Below are positions 1-7,503 of a stretch of 15,031 nucleotides of DNA, in pieces. The DNA is from SIG607 sp045601805 (GTDB taxonomy: Bacteria; Bacillota; Clostridia; Oscillospirales; Acutalibacteraceae), in NCBI GenBank assembly GCA_045601805.1, contig JAZSAJ010000042.1, positions 1 through 15,031 of the forward strand, written 5' to 3'. The notes under the pieces are model-generated. The model had not been told where the DNA came from. It was given only the letters and a program-made list of their open reading frames with translations, and searched no databases. The first letter of the stretch is position 1. Every line of letters begins with the position of its first letter. Both the position numbers and the translations under genes were made by a program.

Positions 1-36
1 AGATAATATATATTATTTTGAACGGAGAATGATTAT

Positions 37-2448
37 ATGCCAAAATACACAGCAAGTGTTATTTCAGATATGATTGAAAAGAAATTATCACATAATTTCG
101 GTGTTACCCCCGATAAAGCATCTGATGAAATTTTTTATAAAGCGTGCGCTTTGGTTTTAATTGACATAATGGGCGAACGCCGTTCGGCTTTTAAAAAGGA
201 AACCGATAAAACACAGTCAAAGCGTGTTTATTATTTAAGTATGGAGTTTTTAATGGGCCGTTCCTTTAAAAATACCCTTTTTAATTTAGATTTAACAAAT
301 GAATTTAAAAAAGCGCTTGGCAAACACAATGTTAAACTTGAAAAACTTTTTGAGTTTGAACCCGATGCCGGGCTTGGCAACGGCGGTCTTGGCCGTCTTG
401 CTGCCTGTTTTTTAGATTCGCTTTCAAGCGGCGGATACCCTGCTATGGGTTACTGCATTAGATATGAATACGGTATTTTCCGCCAAAAAATCGTTGAAGG
501 TTGGCAAACCGAAATGCCCGATTTTTGGTTGCCAGGCGGCAGTGTTTGGTTGCAACCCCGCCCTGCTTCTGCGGTTGATATTCATTTTGACGGTAAAATT
601 AACGATTGGTGGGACGGACCTTACCACCGCATTGAATACACCGACTATAACACAGTACGCGCAATGCCCTACGACTTAATGGTGGCAGGTAAAGACGGTA
701 AAACCGTAAACACTTTAAGATTATGGGCAGCAGAATGCCAAGAAATAAATATGGCGGCTTTTAACCAGGGCGATTATGTAAGGGCAATGGAACAAAAAGC
801 AATGAGCGAAGTTATAAGCAAGGTGCTTTACCCCGAAGACAACCACGCCGAAGGAAAATCTTTGCGTCTTCGTCAGCAGTATTTTCTTGTTAGCGCTTCA
901 ATTCAAGATATTTTAAAAAGACATCTTGAAAGTTACAACACATTAGAAAACCTTGCCGATAAAGTTGCTATTCACATTAACGACACCCACCCTGCTTTAT
1001 CTATTCCCGAACTTATGCGATTTTTGCTTGATGAATGCAGTTACAGTTGGGAAAAAGCGTGGGAAATTGTTCAAAACACTATTGCCTACACCAACCACAC
1101 AATTATGAGTGAAGCGCTTGAGTGTTGGCAAGAAGATATGTTTAGGCACCGTTTACCCCGCATTTACCAAATTGTTAAAGAAATTGACAACCGCCACCGC
1201 AGAAGTGTTTACGAACAAACAGGTGACGCCGATTTGGTTGAAAAGACTGCAATTATTGCAAACGGTGTTGTAAAAATGGCTAACCTTTGTGTTGTTGCTT
1301 CGCACAAAGTAAACGGCGTTTCTAAACTGCACAGCAAAATTCTTACCGATTCGTTATTTAATGACTTTAACCGCCTAACACCCGAAAAGTTCACCAATGT
1401 TACAAACGGTATTGCACACCGCCGTTGGCTTTGCCAGGCAAACCCTTTGCTTACAGATTATTTAAAAGAACTTATTGGCGATAGTTTTATTAAAGATGCC
1501 TCAGCTTTAAGTAAACTTAACGAATTTAAAGACACTAAATCAGTTCTTAACAAACTTGATAAAATTAAACGCGCAAACAAAGAACGCCTTGCCGGATATA
1601 TAAAGGCAAATTGCGGTGTAACACTTAACCCCGATTCAATTTTTGATATGCAGGTTAAGCGTTTACACGAATACAAGCGTCAGCACCTTAATTCTTTGCA
1701 TATTATTTCGGATTATTTGTTTATCAAAAACAATCCTAATGCACCGTTTGCGCCTAAAACTTATATTTTTGGTGCAAAAGCTGCGCCAGGTTATTTACTT
1801 GCAAAGAAAATTATTAACTTAATTTGCTGTTTGGCAAAGGTAATTGAAAATGACCCTGCGGTAAAAGACAAATTAAAGGTTATTTTCCTTGAAGATTACA
1901 AGGTTACTTTGGCTGAACTTATGATTCCTGCTGCCGAAATAAGCGAACAAATTTCACTTGCATCTACCGAAGCAAGTGGCACCGGTAATATGAAGTTTAT
2001 GATGAACGGTGCCCTAACACTTGGCACTCTTGACGGCGCAAATGTTGAAATTTGCGAAGCTGTGGGCGAAGATAATATGTTCTTGTTTGGTATGCGCACA
2101 CCCGAAGTTTTAGCACTTCAAAAAAGCGGTTATTCACCTGCTAATTATTTGAAAAACAATGATATGTTAAATGAAGCGTTGGAATTTATGCGTAAAGGAA
2201 TGAACGAGGGCGATTTTGAAGAACTTTACAAAACCTTTACCACCGTTGATTCGTATATGGCTCTTGCAGACTTTAACGATTACTGCAACGCGCAGAAAAA
2301 AGCAAGTGAAATTTATACGGGCAATAAAGCAGAGTGGAACAAAATGTCGCTTATTAACATTGCTAATTCGGGTATTTTTGCAGCCGACCGTTCAATTAAA
2401 GATTACGCCGAAAATATTTGGAACATTAAACCACTCACAAAGGAATAA
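37..2448 (+). CDS. glgP: Glycogen/maltodextrin phosphorylase
   Basis: This is a full-length (803 aa) GT35 alpha-glucan phosphorylase. The family releases glucose-1-phosphate from the non-reducing ends of glycogen or maltodextrin using inorganic phosphate and a pyridoxal-phosphate cofactor, in the cytoplasm. Family blocks are present in order: EPDAGLGNGGLGRLAACFLDSL-type glycine-rich motif near residues 109-130, the INDTHPAL block, NHTIMSEALECW, VKRLHEYKRQ, and the PLP-site motif EASGTGNMKFMMNGA, where K653 is the expected Schiff-base lysine. The length matches the family (about 800-830 aa). GGAG at 24-27 lies 9 bases before the ATG and supports this start. The gene is followed after 3 bases by a GH13 hydrolase, so the pair is probably co-transcribed. 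The choice between glycogen and maltodextrin as preferred substrate cannot be made from sequence. The promoter lies mostly or wholly outside the window. Confidence 0.97.
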   Translation: MPKYTASVISDMIEKKLSHNFGVTPDKASDEIFYKACALVLIDIMGERRSAFKKETDKTQSKRVYYLSMEFLMGRSFKNTLFNLDLTNEFKKALGKHNVKLEKLFEFEPDAGLGNGGLGRLAACFLDSLSSGGYPAMGYCIRYEYGIFRQKIVEGWQTEMPDFWLPGGSVWLQPRPASAVDIHFDGKINDWWDGPYHRIEYTDYNTVRAMPYDLMVAGKDGKTVNTLRLWAAECQEINMAAFNQGDYVRAMEQKAMSEVISKVLYPEDNHAEGKSLRLRQQYFLVSASIQDILKRHLESYNTLENLADKVAIHINDTHPALSIPELMRFLLDECSYSWEKAWEIVQNTIAYTNHTIMSEALECWQEDMFRHRLPRIYQIVKEIDNRHRRSVYEQTGDADLVEKTAIIANGVVKMANLCVVASHKVNGVSKLHSKILTDSLFNDFNRLTPEKFTNVTNGIAHRRWLCQANPLLTDYLKELIGDSFIKDASALSKLNEFKDTKSVLNKLDKIKRANKERLAGYIKANCGVTLNPDSIFDMQVKRLHEYKRQHLNSLHIISDYLFIKNNPNAPFAPKTYIFGAKAAPGYLLAKKIINLICCLAKVIENDPAVKDKLKVIFLEDYKVTLAELMIPAAEISEQISLASTEASGTGNMKFMMNGALTLGTLDGANVEICEAVGEDNMFLFGMRTPEVLALQKSGYSPANYLKNNDMLNEALEFMRKGMNEGDFEELYKTFTTVDSYMALADFNDYCNAQKKASEIYTGNKAEWNKMSLINIANSGIFAADRSIKDYAENIWNIKPLTKE

Positions 2449-2451
2449 TTT

Positions 2452-4317
2452 ATGCAATACTTCCCTTTTGATTCACGAAATCAATTGTATAAATCAATTT
2501 ACGGAGCTGTGGCCTCAAACCAAAGTTTGAGGTTACGGCTACTTTTGCATAAAGATGCTTTGGTTGACAGTGCTTTTTTAAGGGTAAAAAAAGACGATGA
2601 AGACTGTTTTACAGAATATTTGTTAGAAGAAGCCGAAAATATTAACGACTATATTTCTTACGAAACCGAAATTAGTTTTAATACAGGTTTATATTGGTAT
2701 AATTTTCGCTATACAAGTAATTATGGTGAATTTTTTGTTACAAAAACCAATAGTTCGGTTGGCACTGTTAGCAAAGATGGTTCTGACTGGCAATTAACGG
2801 TATACGATGCCGATTTTAAAACACCTAATTGGCTTAAAGGCGGTATAATTTACCAAATATTCCCCGACCGTTTTTATAATTCGGGCACAAAAAAAGAAAA
2901 CACATTTAATGACCGCTTTTTTCAAAATGACTGGAACGCACAACCTGTTCACAGAAAGGAAAGCGACATTAAATTTTTAGGCAACGATTATTACGGCGGT
3001 GACCTTAAAGGAATTAAACAAAAACTTCCCTATTTAAAAAAATTGGGTGTTAGCGCAATTTATTTAAACCCAATTTTTGAAGCACATTCCAACCACCGCT
3101 ATAATACTGCAAACTACTTAAATATTGACCCAACTCTTGGCAATGAAAAAGATTTAGAAGAATTATGCAAATGCGCAAAAAAACACGGAATTGGCATAAT
3201 TCTTGACGGTGTTTTCTCGCACACAGGGGACGACAGTGTTTACTTTAATAAAAAAGGCAGATATACCTCTGTTGGCGCATATCAAAGCAAAGACTCTAAA
3301 TATTTTAAGTGGTTTAAGTTTAAAAACCACCCCGTTGATTACCACAGTTGGTGGGGTATTGATACTTTACCCGAAACCAACGAAGATGAGCCATTATTTA
3401 ATGAATTTATTAACGGTCAAAACGGTGTAATTAAGTATTGGCTAAAAAAAGGCATTAAAGGTTGGCGGTTAGATGTTGCCGATGAACTGCCCGACTGCTT
3501 TTTAGACAACATTAGAACTGCTATGAAAAGTGAAGACGAAGACAGTTTTTTGCTTGGCGAAGTGTGGGAAGATGCATCTAATAAAATAAGCCACGGTGCA
3601 AGGCGCCGTTTTTTGCATGGCAAACAGTTAGATTCGGTTATGAACTACCCTTTTTATGAAGCGATTATTAGTTTTTTAAAGGGTGATAATGCCGATAAAC
3701 TTTTAGAAACAGTACTTTCTATTACCGAAAATTACCCACCGCAAACGCTTTCGCTTTTAATGAACCACATTGGAACACACGATACACCGCGAATTTTAAC
3801 GCGTTTGTGCGACAGTTACAAAGAAAATAACCAAAGAGATTGGCAAGCAAAACAAACACTTACCGAAGATGACCGCGAAAAAGCATTAAAATTTTTGAAA
3901 TTAGCTGCTGTTTTACAATATACTCTACCCGGTGTGCCGTCGCTTTACTATGGTGATGAAGCCGAAATTTTTGGATATTCCGACCCATTTTGCCGAAAAA
4001 CATACCCTTGGGACAACCAAAATAAAGACCTGCTTGAGTTTTATATTAAACTTGGCAAAATGCGCCGTCATAATGAATGTTTTGCAAGCGGCGAATTTTT
4101 ACCGCTTTGTGCAAAACTTGGTTATATTGCTTATATAAGAAAAAGCAAGAACTGTGAAATTCTTGTTGCAGTAAACCGTTGGTGTGATGATGAATATATT
4201 GACTTGCCAAAGGAATATGAAAACAGCAAAGTATTATACGGCGAAAAACCAAAAGATAATAAAATAAAAATAGGCAAAGAAAATTTTGTTATACTAAAAA
4301 AAAAAACTCAACCTTAA
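2452..4317 (+). CDS. Intracellular GH13 alpha-glucan hydrolase, neopullulanase/cyclomaltodextrinase type
   Basis: A 621-aa glycoside hydrolase family 13 enzyme. Residues 1 to about 125 form a beta-rich N-terminal region like the CBM34 domain of neopullulanases, maltogenic amylases and cyclomaltodextrinases. The TIM-barrel starts at the GIIYQIFPDRF block. Conserved regions are present: region I DGVFSH (D252-H257), region II GWRLDVADE with nucleophile D341, region III LGEVWED with acid/base E370, and region IV GTHDTPR with D444. All three catalytic acids are intact. A beta-sandwich C domain ends the protein. No signal peptide is seen, so it should act in the cytoplasm on imported maltodextrin or glycogen, complementing the adjacent phosphorylase. 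AGGA at 2441-2444 lies 7 bases before the ATG and overlaps the 3' end of glgP. The last codons lie inside the transcription terminator. The exact specificity (alpha-1,4, alpha-1,6, or cyclodextrin) is not determined. Confidence 0.95.
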   Translation: MQYFPFDSRNQLYKSIYGAVASNQSLRLRLLLHKDALVDSAFLRVKKDDEDCFTEYLLEEAENINDYISYETEISFNTGLYWYNFRYTSNYGEFFVTKTNSSVGTVSKDGSDWQLTVYDADFKTPNWLKGGIIYQIFPDRFYNSGTKKENTFNDRFFQNDWNAQPVHRKESDIKFLGNDYYGGDLKGIKQKLPYLKKLGVSAIYLNPIFEAHSNHRYNTANYLNIDPTLGNEKDLEELCKCAKKHGIGIILDGVFSHTGDDSVYFNKKGRYTSVGAYQSKDSKYFKWFKFKNHPVDYHSWWGIDTLPETNEDEPLFNEFINGQNGVIKYWLKKGIKGWRLDVADELPDCFLDNIRTAMKSEDEDSFLLGEVWEDASNKISHGARRRFLHGKQLDSVMNYPFYEAIISFLKGDNADKLLETVLSITENYPPQTLSLLMNHIGTHDTPRILTRLCDSYKENNQRDWQAKQTLTEDDREKALKFLKLAAVLQYTLPGVPSLYYGDEAEIFGYSDPFCRKTYPWDNQNKDLLEFYIKLGKMRRHNECFASGEFLPLCAKLGYIAYIRKSKNCEILVAVNRWCDDEYIDLPKEYENSKVLYGEKPKDNKIKIGKENFVILKKKTQP

Positions 4318-4333
4318 AGTTGAGTGGTTTTTT
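4296..4333. terminator. Bidirectional Rho-independent terminator between GH13 gene and four-helix gene
   Basis: ACTCAAC (4306-4312) pairs with GTTGAGT (4319-4325) around a 6-base loop. A T-run follows on the + strand (4328-4333), and a long A-run (4296-4305) gives a T-run on the - strand. It can therefore end both the glgP/GH13 operon and the converging four-helix-bundle gene. The upstream arm lies inside the last codons of the GH13 gene and its stop codon lies in the loop. Confidence 0.85.
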
Positions 4334-4351
4334 GATGTTGTGCTCATTGAA

Positions 4352-4702
4352 TTACTGTTTACTTTTAACTGTAGTTATAGATGCAATAAGTTTTCTGCGT
4401 ATCGTTCCGCACTTATTCATTAAACATTTATATGTAAGTTCATTAATTTTGCTTTTGCGAAACAATAGTTCTAACCAATATTCAGTTTCAAAACTTTCTT
4501 TTAATGCTATTTCTAATTTGTTTATGAAATCAGCTTTGCTTTGTGCATATTTTGCTTCATGAAGATTTGCTCCTATAGATGAAGAACATCGTAACAATTG
4601 ACTTACATACACCGAACAACCTTTAATACTATCACACATATCAGATACATCTATTGCAAAACTAATGGTTTCTTCTCTTAAAATATTTTTATTTTCTTGC
4701 AT
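4352..4702 (-). CDS. Four-helix bundle protein (23S rRNA intervening-sequence / S23-type family)
   Basis: A small (116 aa) all-alpha protein. It shows the hallmarks of the four-helix bundle family found in 23S rRNA intervening sequences and related to the Avd accessory protein of diversity-generating retroelements: an early SFAIDVSDMCDSIKG segment, the QLLRCSSSIGANLHEAKYAQSKADF block (near residues 35-60, with the conserved SS.GAN.EA pattern), IALKESFETEYWLELL, and a C-terminal helix. The start is ATG at 4702 because AAAGGAG (4711-4717) lies 8 bases upstream; an in-frame start 27 bases earlier has no such site and would lie in the hairpin array. Members of this family are thought to be oligomeric and sometimes nucleic-acid binding, but the function of stand-alone copies is unknown. 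It sits directly downstream of the hairpin array and after rlmD, and shares a terminator with the converging GH13 gene. No reverse transcriptase or rRNA gene is in the window. Confidence 0.88.
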   Translation of the reverse strand: MQENKNILREETISFAIDVSDMCDSIKGCSVYVSQLLRCSSSIGANLHEAKYAQSKADFINKLEIALKESFETEYWLELLFRKSKINELTYKCLMNKCGTIRRKLIASITTVKSKQ

Positions 4703-4716
4703 AATTAAAGCTCCTT

Positions 4717-4913
4717 TATCGATATACACGCTTTGCGTGTTCGATATATTTTACTTTGTAAAATTCGATATAAACTTGTTTTCGATATGATATAAATCTC
4801 GTTTACCGAAGGTAAACATATCGTGCCGCAAGGCATATCGAGTTCTTATAGAACATAACGAAAATCTCGAAAGAGATTTATATCGTTGTGTTGCGCACAA
4901 TTAGCGCAACACA
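4717..4913. repeat. Array of eight short different hairpins joined by CGATA/TATCG spacers
   Basis: Seen directly on the + strand. Inverted repeats: 4726-4740 (ACACGC/GCGTGT), 4748-4764 (ATTTTAC/GTAAAAT), 4772-4781 (AAAC/GTTT), 4801-4817 (GTTTACC/GGTAAAC), 4824-4835 (TGCC/GGCA, loop GCAA), 4842-4854 (GTTCT/AGAAC), 4862-4879 (AAATCTC/GAGATTT, loop GAAA) and 4887-4913 (TGTGTTGCGC/GCGCAACACA). Stem sequences all differ, while the linkers repeat: TATCGATATA, TTCGATATA twice and TTCGATAT on the left, then ATATCG, TATCG, ATAACG and ATATCG on the right. The spacer orientation thus switches near 4795. The array fills the gap between rlmD and the ribosome binding site of the four-helix gene, so it would be in the 5' leader of that gene if co-transcribed. 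It is not a CRISPR array. Its function is unknown. Confidence 0.85.
4789..4884. other. Long-range 12-bp stem enclosing three hairpins of the array
   Basis: GATATAAATCTC at 4789-4800 is the exact reverse complement of GAGATTTATATC at 4873-4884. If it forms, it closes a multibranch structure holding the hairpins at 4801-4817, 4824-4835 and 4842-4854. The right arm can instead pair locally with AAATCTC at 4862-4868, so the two folds exclude each other. The complementarity is seen in the sequence; its formation in RNA or DNA is inference. Confidence 0.6.
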
Positions 4914-6236
4914 CTCAACGTGGCAGGTGCGCGGAAAAAGGTCTACGGGCGTATATTCTAAAAGTTTATATCCAAGTTCAGTAAGCACCGCGCAGTCGCG
5001 AGCTAATGTTGCAGGGTCACACGAAACATAAACAATTCTTTCGGGCGAAAAATTATTTGCAATGCAGTTAAGCAAATCTTTATCGCAACCTTTTCTTGGC
5101 GGGTCAACAATAACAACATCAGTTTTTATTTTTTGTTCTGCCAAAATAATGGCGCCCTTTGTTGCATCGGCGCAAATAAATTCAGCGTTATTTATATTAT
5201 TAAGTTTTGCGTTATATTTAGCGTCATTTACCGCTTGTTCAACTATTTCAACGCCAATAATTTTTTTGGCTTTATTTGCCATAGAAAGCCCAATTGTACC
5301 AACACCGCAATAAAGGTCTAAAACTGTTTTACCGTTTGGGTTTGCATAGTCGCACGCTTTATTATAAAGTTTTTCCGCCATTGCGCGATTAACTTGATAA
5401 AACGAATGAGGCGAAATTCTTATTTTAACTCCGCAAAGAATATCGGTAATATAACCATCGCCAAAAATAACTTTATCTTCTTTCCCCAAAACAGTATTGC
5501 CCTGCTTTGTATTAAAGTTAATAAGAACGGTTTTTAAACTATTACCTACTGTTTCTTTTAGGCAGTTTAAGAATTCTTTTTCATAAGCAAAAACGGAGGC
5601 ATTCACCACCAAAACCGCCATAATTTCGCCCGTGGCAAACGCTTTGCGAAGATACAAATGACGAAGTATGCCTTTATGCGTTTCTTCGTTATAAGGCGCA
5701 ATATTTAGTTCTTTAAACAGTTTGTTTATCGCATTATAAACCGAGTCAAATTCACTTGGTTGAATTAAACACTCACCGTTTAAAAACGGAATAACCCTAT
5801 GGCTTCTTTGGGCATAAAACCCAAGTTCAGTGTTTTGCGAAAACGGAGCCTGTGCTTTGTTGCGGTAACGAAAGCAGTTTTCCGCTTTAATAATTTCCTG
5901 TGGTTTTAAATCAATTTTGCCAATACGGCGTATTGCGTTTTCAACCGTTTCGCTTTTAATGTTTGCTTCGGCACTGTATGTAATGTGGCGGTAATTACAA
6001 CCACCACACTGTTTAAACCCGGCACAGTCAATTTCGGTTCTATAGTCGGATTTTTTTAAAACTTCAATAATTTTACCATAGCAATAATTATTTTTAACCT
6101 TTAATATTTTAACTTTAAGCAAGTCGCCTACGGCACTAAAAGGCACAAAAACCGCTATACCTTGGTAATGGCCAACACCATCGCCCGAACTTAAGTTAGA
6201 AGTTATTTCTAAAACAATTTCTTCGTTTTTAACCAT
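4878..6236 (-). CDS. rlmD: 23S rRNA (uracil-C5)-methyltransferase RlmD/RlmCD
   Basis: A 452-aa RumA-family enzyme that makes 5-methyluridine in 23S rRNA (U1939 in Escherichia coli; the Bacillus RlmCD homologue modifies U747 as well). The N-terminus (about 1-60) is a TRAM RNA-binding domain. C71, C77, C80 and C156 are arranged as the four [4Fe-4S] ligands. The SAM-binding motif VLDLYCGVGTIG is followed by VDPPRKGCD. The catalytic nucleophile is C406 in YVSCDPATLARD and the base is E441 in CHVECVAL; the 35-residue spacing equals that of E. coli RumA. The start is the only good ATG near the upstream gene, 6 bases after its stop, though its ribosome binding site is weak, suggesting coupling. The last residues are encoded inside the hairpin array, and the stop codon is formed by one of its CGATATAA spacers. 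It is the last housekeeping gene of the pcrA-to-rlmD run. Confidence 0.96.
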   Translation of the reverse strand: MVKNEEIVLEITSNLSSGDGVGHYQGIAVFVPFSAVGDLLKVKILKVKNNYCYGKIIEVLKKSDYRTEIDCAGFKQCGGCNYRHITYSAEANIKSETVENAIRRIGKIDLKPQEIIKAENCFRYRNKAQAPFSQNTELGFYAQRSHRVIPFLNGECLIQPSEFDSVYNAINKLFKELNIAPYNEETHKGILRHLYLRKAFATGEIMAVLVVNASVFAYEKEFLNCLKETVGNSLKTVLINFNTKQGNTVLGKEDKVIFGDGYITDILCGVKIRISPHSFYQVNRAMAEKLYNKACDYANPNGKTVLDLYCGVGTIGLSMANKAKKIIGVEIVEQAVNDAKYNAKLNNINNAEFICADATKGAIILAEQKIKTDVVIVDPPRKGCDKDLLNCIANNFSPERIVYVSCDPATLARDCAVLTELGYKLLEYTPVDLFPRTCHVECVALIVRNTTI

Positions 6237-6242
6237 ACAAAA

Positions 6243-6644
6243 TTACCATTTCTGACTAAACGATGTCTTTCTTCGGCAGTCGTATGAATCGTTGTTAGCC
6301 AAATCAAGCGGTGCTTCATCAATGGTGATAATATTATTATCAACCCAACTTATTGCAACATTGCTTTTGCCAACTTCCCAATATATGTTATCTTTCTTTA
6401 TTTCGTTATCATTTTCATCAAAAAATACAACCTCTACCCTTGCGGCAACACCTTCTGGAGAATTAACCCTATAAAACTGTGCTGATTTATCGCCTGACGG
6501 CGACATTGCAGCATAAATAAATTCACCCTTTGGAACATCGTTTATGTTAAAAAACAGTTGGTCTTTAACAAAAAAGAAAATATTAGAAAACACAATTAAA
6601 AAGCAAAAACAGTAAATTGCAATAAAGATTTTCTTATTCTTCAT
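6243..6644 (-). CDS. DUF5412-like small membrane-anchored protein
   Basis: A 133-aa protein with one N-terminal hydrophobic helix (about residues 4-25) and a short extracytoplasmic beta-rich domain. The pattern GEF..AAMSPSGDKSAQFYR, then NIYWEVGKSNVAISWVDNN, IITIDEAPLDL and a terminal SYDCRR resembles the DUF5412 family of Firmicutes, whose function is unknown. I chose the ATG at 6644 because AGGAAGG (about 6655-6661) precedes it; an upstream in-frame GTG at 6668 would overlap the preceding gene and lacks a comparable site. It lies 17 bases after the DUF975-like gene and 6 bases before rlmD, so all three are probably one transcript. The family assignment is from recalled sequence pattern, not a search. 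Confidence 0.75.
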   Translation of the reverse strand: MKNKKIFIAIYCFCFLIVFSNIFFFVKDQLFFNINDVPKGEFIYAAMSPSGDKSAQFYRVNSPEGVAARVEVVFFDENDNEIKKDNIYWEVGKSNVAISWVDNNIITIDEAPLDLANNDSYDCRRKTSFSQKW

Positions 6645-6661
6645 AACAAATAAACCTTCCT

Positions 6662-7444
6662 TTAGCACTGATAATAAGGTGCGCTATGGGTATTTTCGGA
6701 TAAACGGTTATAATAACTTACGCAAAAACGGCAATCAACAACATACGACATTATAAGATATGGTGCTGTGAAAACAAGCGGCAACATAAAAATAGAAACA
6801 ACAATCCAAAAAGCGTAACCAAATATATGTGAAGTGTAAATACTTTTTGTATATTTAGCAAGTTCAAAAGATTTCTTTATACAGCTTTCCGGTGAAGTGT
6901 TATCATTTACAACAAAAAGGAACACCGCAGTGTAATAATTTAAAACCTTAACAATTAAGAAAATTATTGCGGCAATAAAAAACAGTTGCCCTAAATACCC
7001 CATAAACAAAGCAAGAACCGGAAAAGCCAAACGAAAAGAATTAAAAATTGCACCTTTTGAAATTGCAATTAACAATGTCGCAGGCAAAAAGCACAGACTT
7101 GATATAATTGAAAGCGGTAAAAACACAATAATAGCAAACTTAACCGCGCGTTTATAAAGTTGTTTATTTGAAAAATAGTAAAAAACATCTAAAATAAATT
7201 GTTTTTCAGAATTTGCTATTTTCCAAAAAACGCGTATACTTCCTAAAAACACAGGAAAAACCACAAACAAGAACAGCGGAAGAAAAACCGCAAACGCTTG
7301 ATTTGTTATTAAGGAAAATACGCCTTGTATTATAACCGAAATTACACATAAACAAGCCGGTACAAGTGCGGCAATAATTGCCCACACCCAGTTGCCCTTT
7401 AGTGATGCAATAGCGGTAGATTTTACAGCTTTTGTTTGTATCAT
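6662..7444 (-). CDS. DUF975-like multi-pass membrane protein
   Basis: A 260-aa integral membrane protein. It opens with a short cytoplasmic segment ending in ASLKGNWVWAI, typical of DUF975 proteins (usually ..ALKGNW...). About five or six hydrophobic segments follow. A characteristic cytosolic motif before the last membrane segments, SPESCIKKSFELAKYTKS, corresponds to the family's ...AL..S..LMKG.. motif, and the end has the A.PYLIMSYVVDCRFCVSYYNRL pattern. The function of DUF975 proteins is unknown. GGAGAG (7451-7456) lies 6 bases before the ATG. A TATAAT-like -10 hexamer on the - strand at 7472-7477 suggests it may also have its own promoter, although it lies only about 60 bases after pcrA. 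Confidence 0.85.
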   Translation of the reverse strand: MIQTKAVKSTAIASLKGNWVWAIIAALVPACLCVISVIIQGVFSLITNQAFAVFLPLFLFVVFPVFLGSIRVFWKIANSEKQFILDVFYYFSNKQLYKRAVKFAIIVFLPLSIISSLCFLPATLLIAISKGAIFNSFRLAFPVLALFMGYLGQLFFIAAIIFLIVKVLNYYTAVFLFVVNDNTSPESCIKKSFELAKYTKSIYTSHIFGYAFWIVVSIFMLPLVFTAPYLIMSYVVDCRFCVSYYNRLSENTHSAPYYQC

Positions 7445-7471
7445 TATACACTCTCCGAAAATTTTTTAACA

Positions 7472-7477
7472 ATTATA
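7472..7477 (-). promoter_or_regulatory. Possible -10 element upstream of the DUF975-like gene
   Basis: Read on the - strand this is TATAAT, 27 bases before the ATG at 7444. No good -35 hexamer is found at 16-18 bases upstream, so this is weak evidence for an internal promoter after pcrA. Confidence 0.3.
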
Positions 7478-7503
7478 TTGTATCAAAAAAACCGATATAA
7501 AAG

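Noticed and set aside
4320..4562. Small + strand gene of 80 codons
   Set aside because: It is antisense to the four-helix-bundle gene, which has a clear ribosome binding site and family motifs. The + strand frame has no ribosome binding site and starts inside the terminator.
4717..4913. CRISPR array
   Set aside because: The constant parts are only 5-10 bases, the variable units are short and each is self-complementary, and no cas gene is near.
4352..4913. Diversity-generating retroelement with Avd
   Set aside because: The protein resembles the Avd fold family, but there is no reverse transcriptase, template repeat or variable repeat in the window.
4887..4913. Rho-independent terminator of rlmD
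   Set aside because: The 10-bp stem is strong, but it lies inside the coding sequence and is not followed by a T-run on the - strand.
7206..7472. - strand gene of 88 codons overlapping the DUF975-like gene
   Set aside because: It is an out-of-frame shadow of the DUF975-like gene, whose own start has GGAGAG and whose product has coherent membrane segments.
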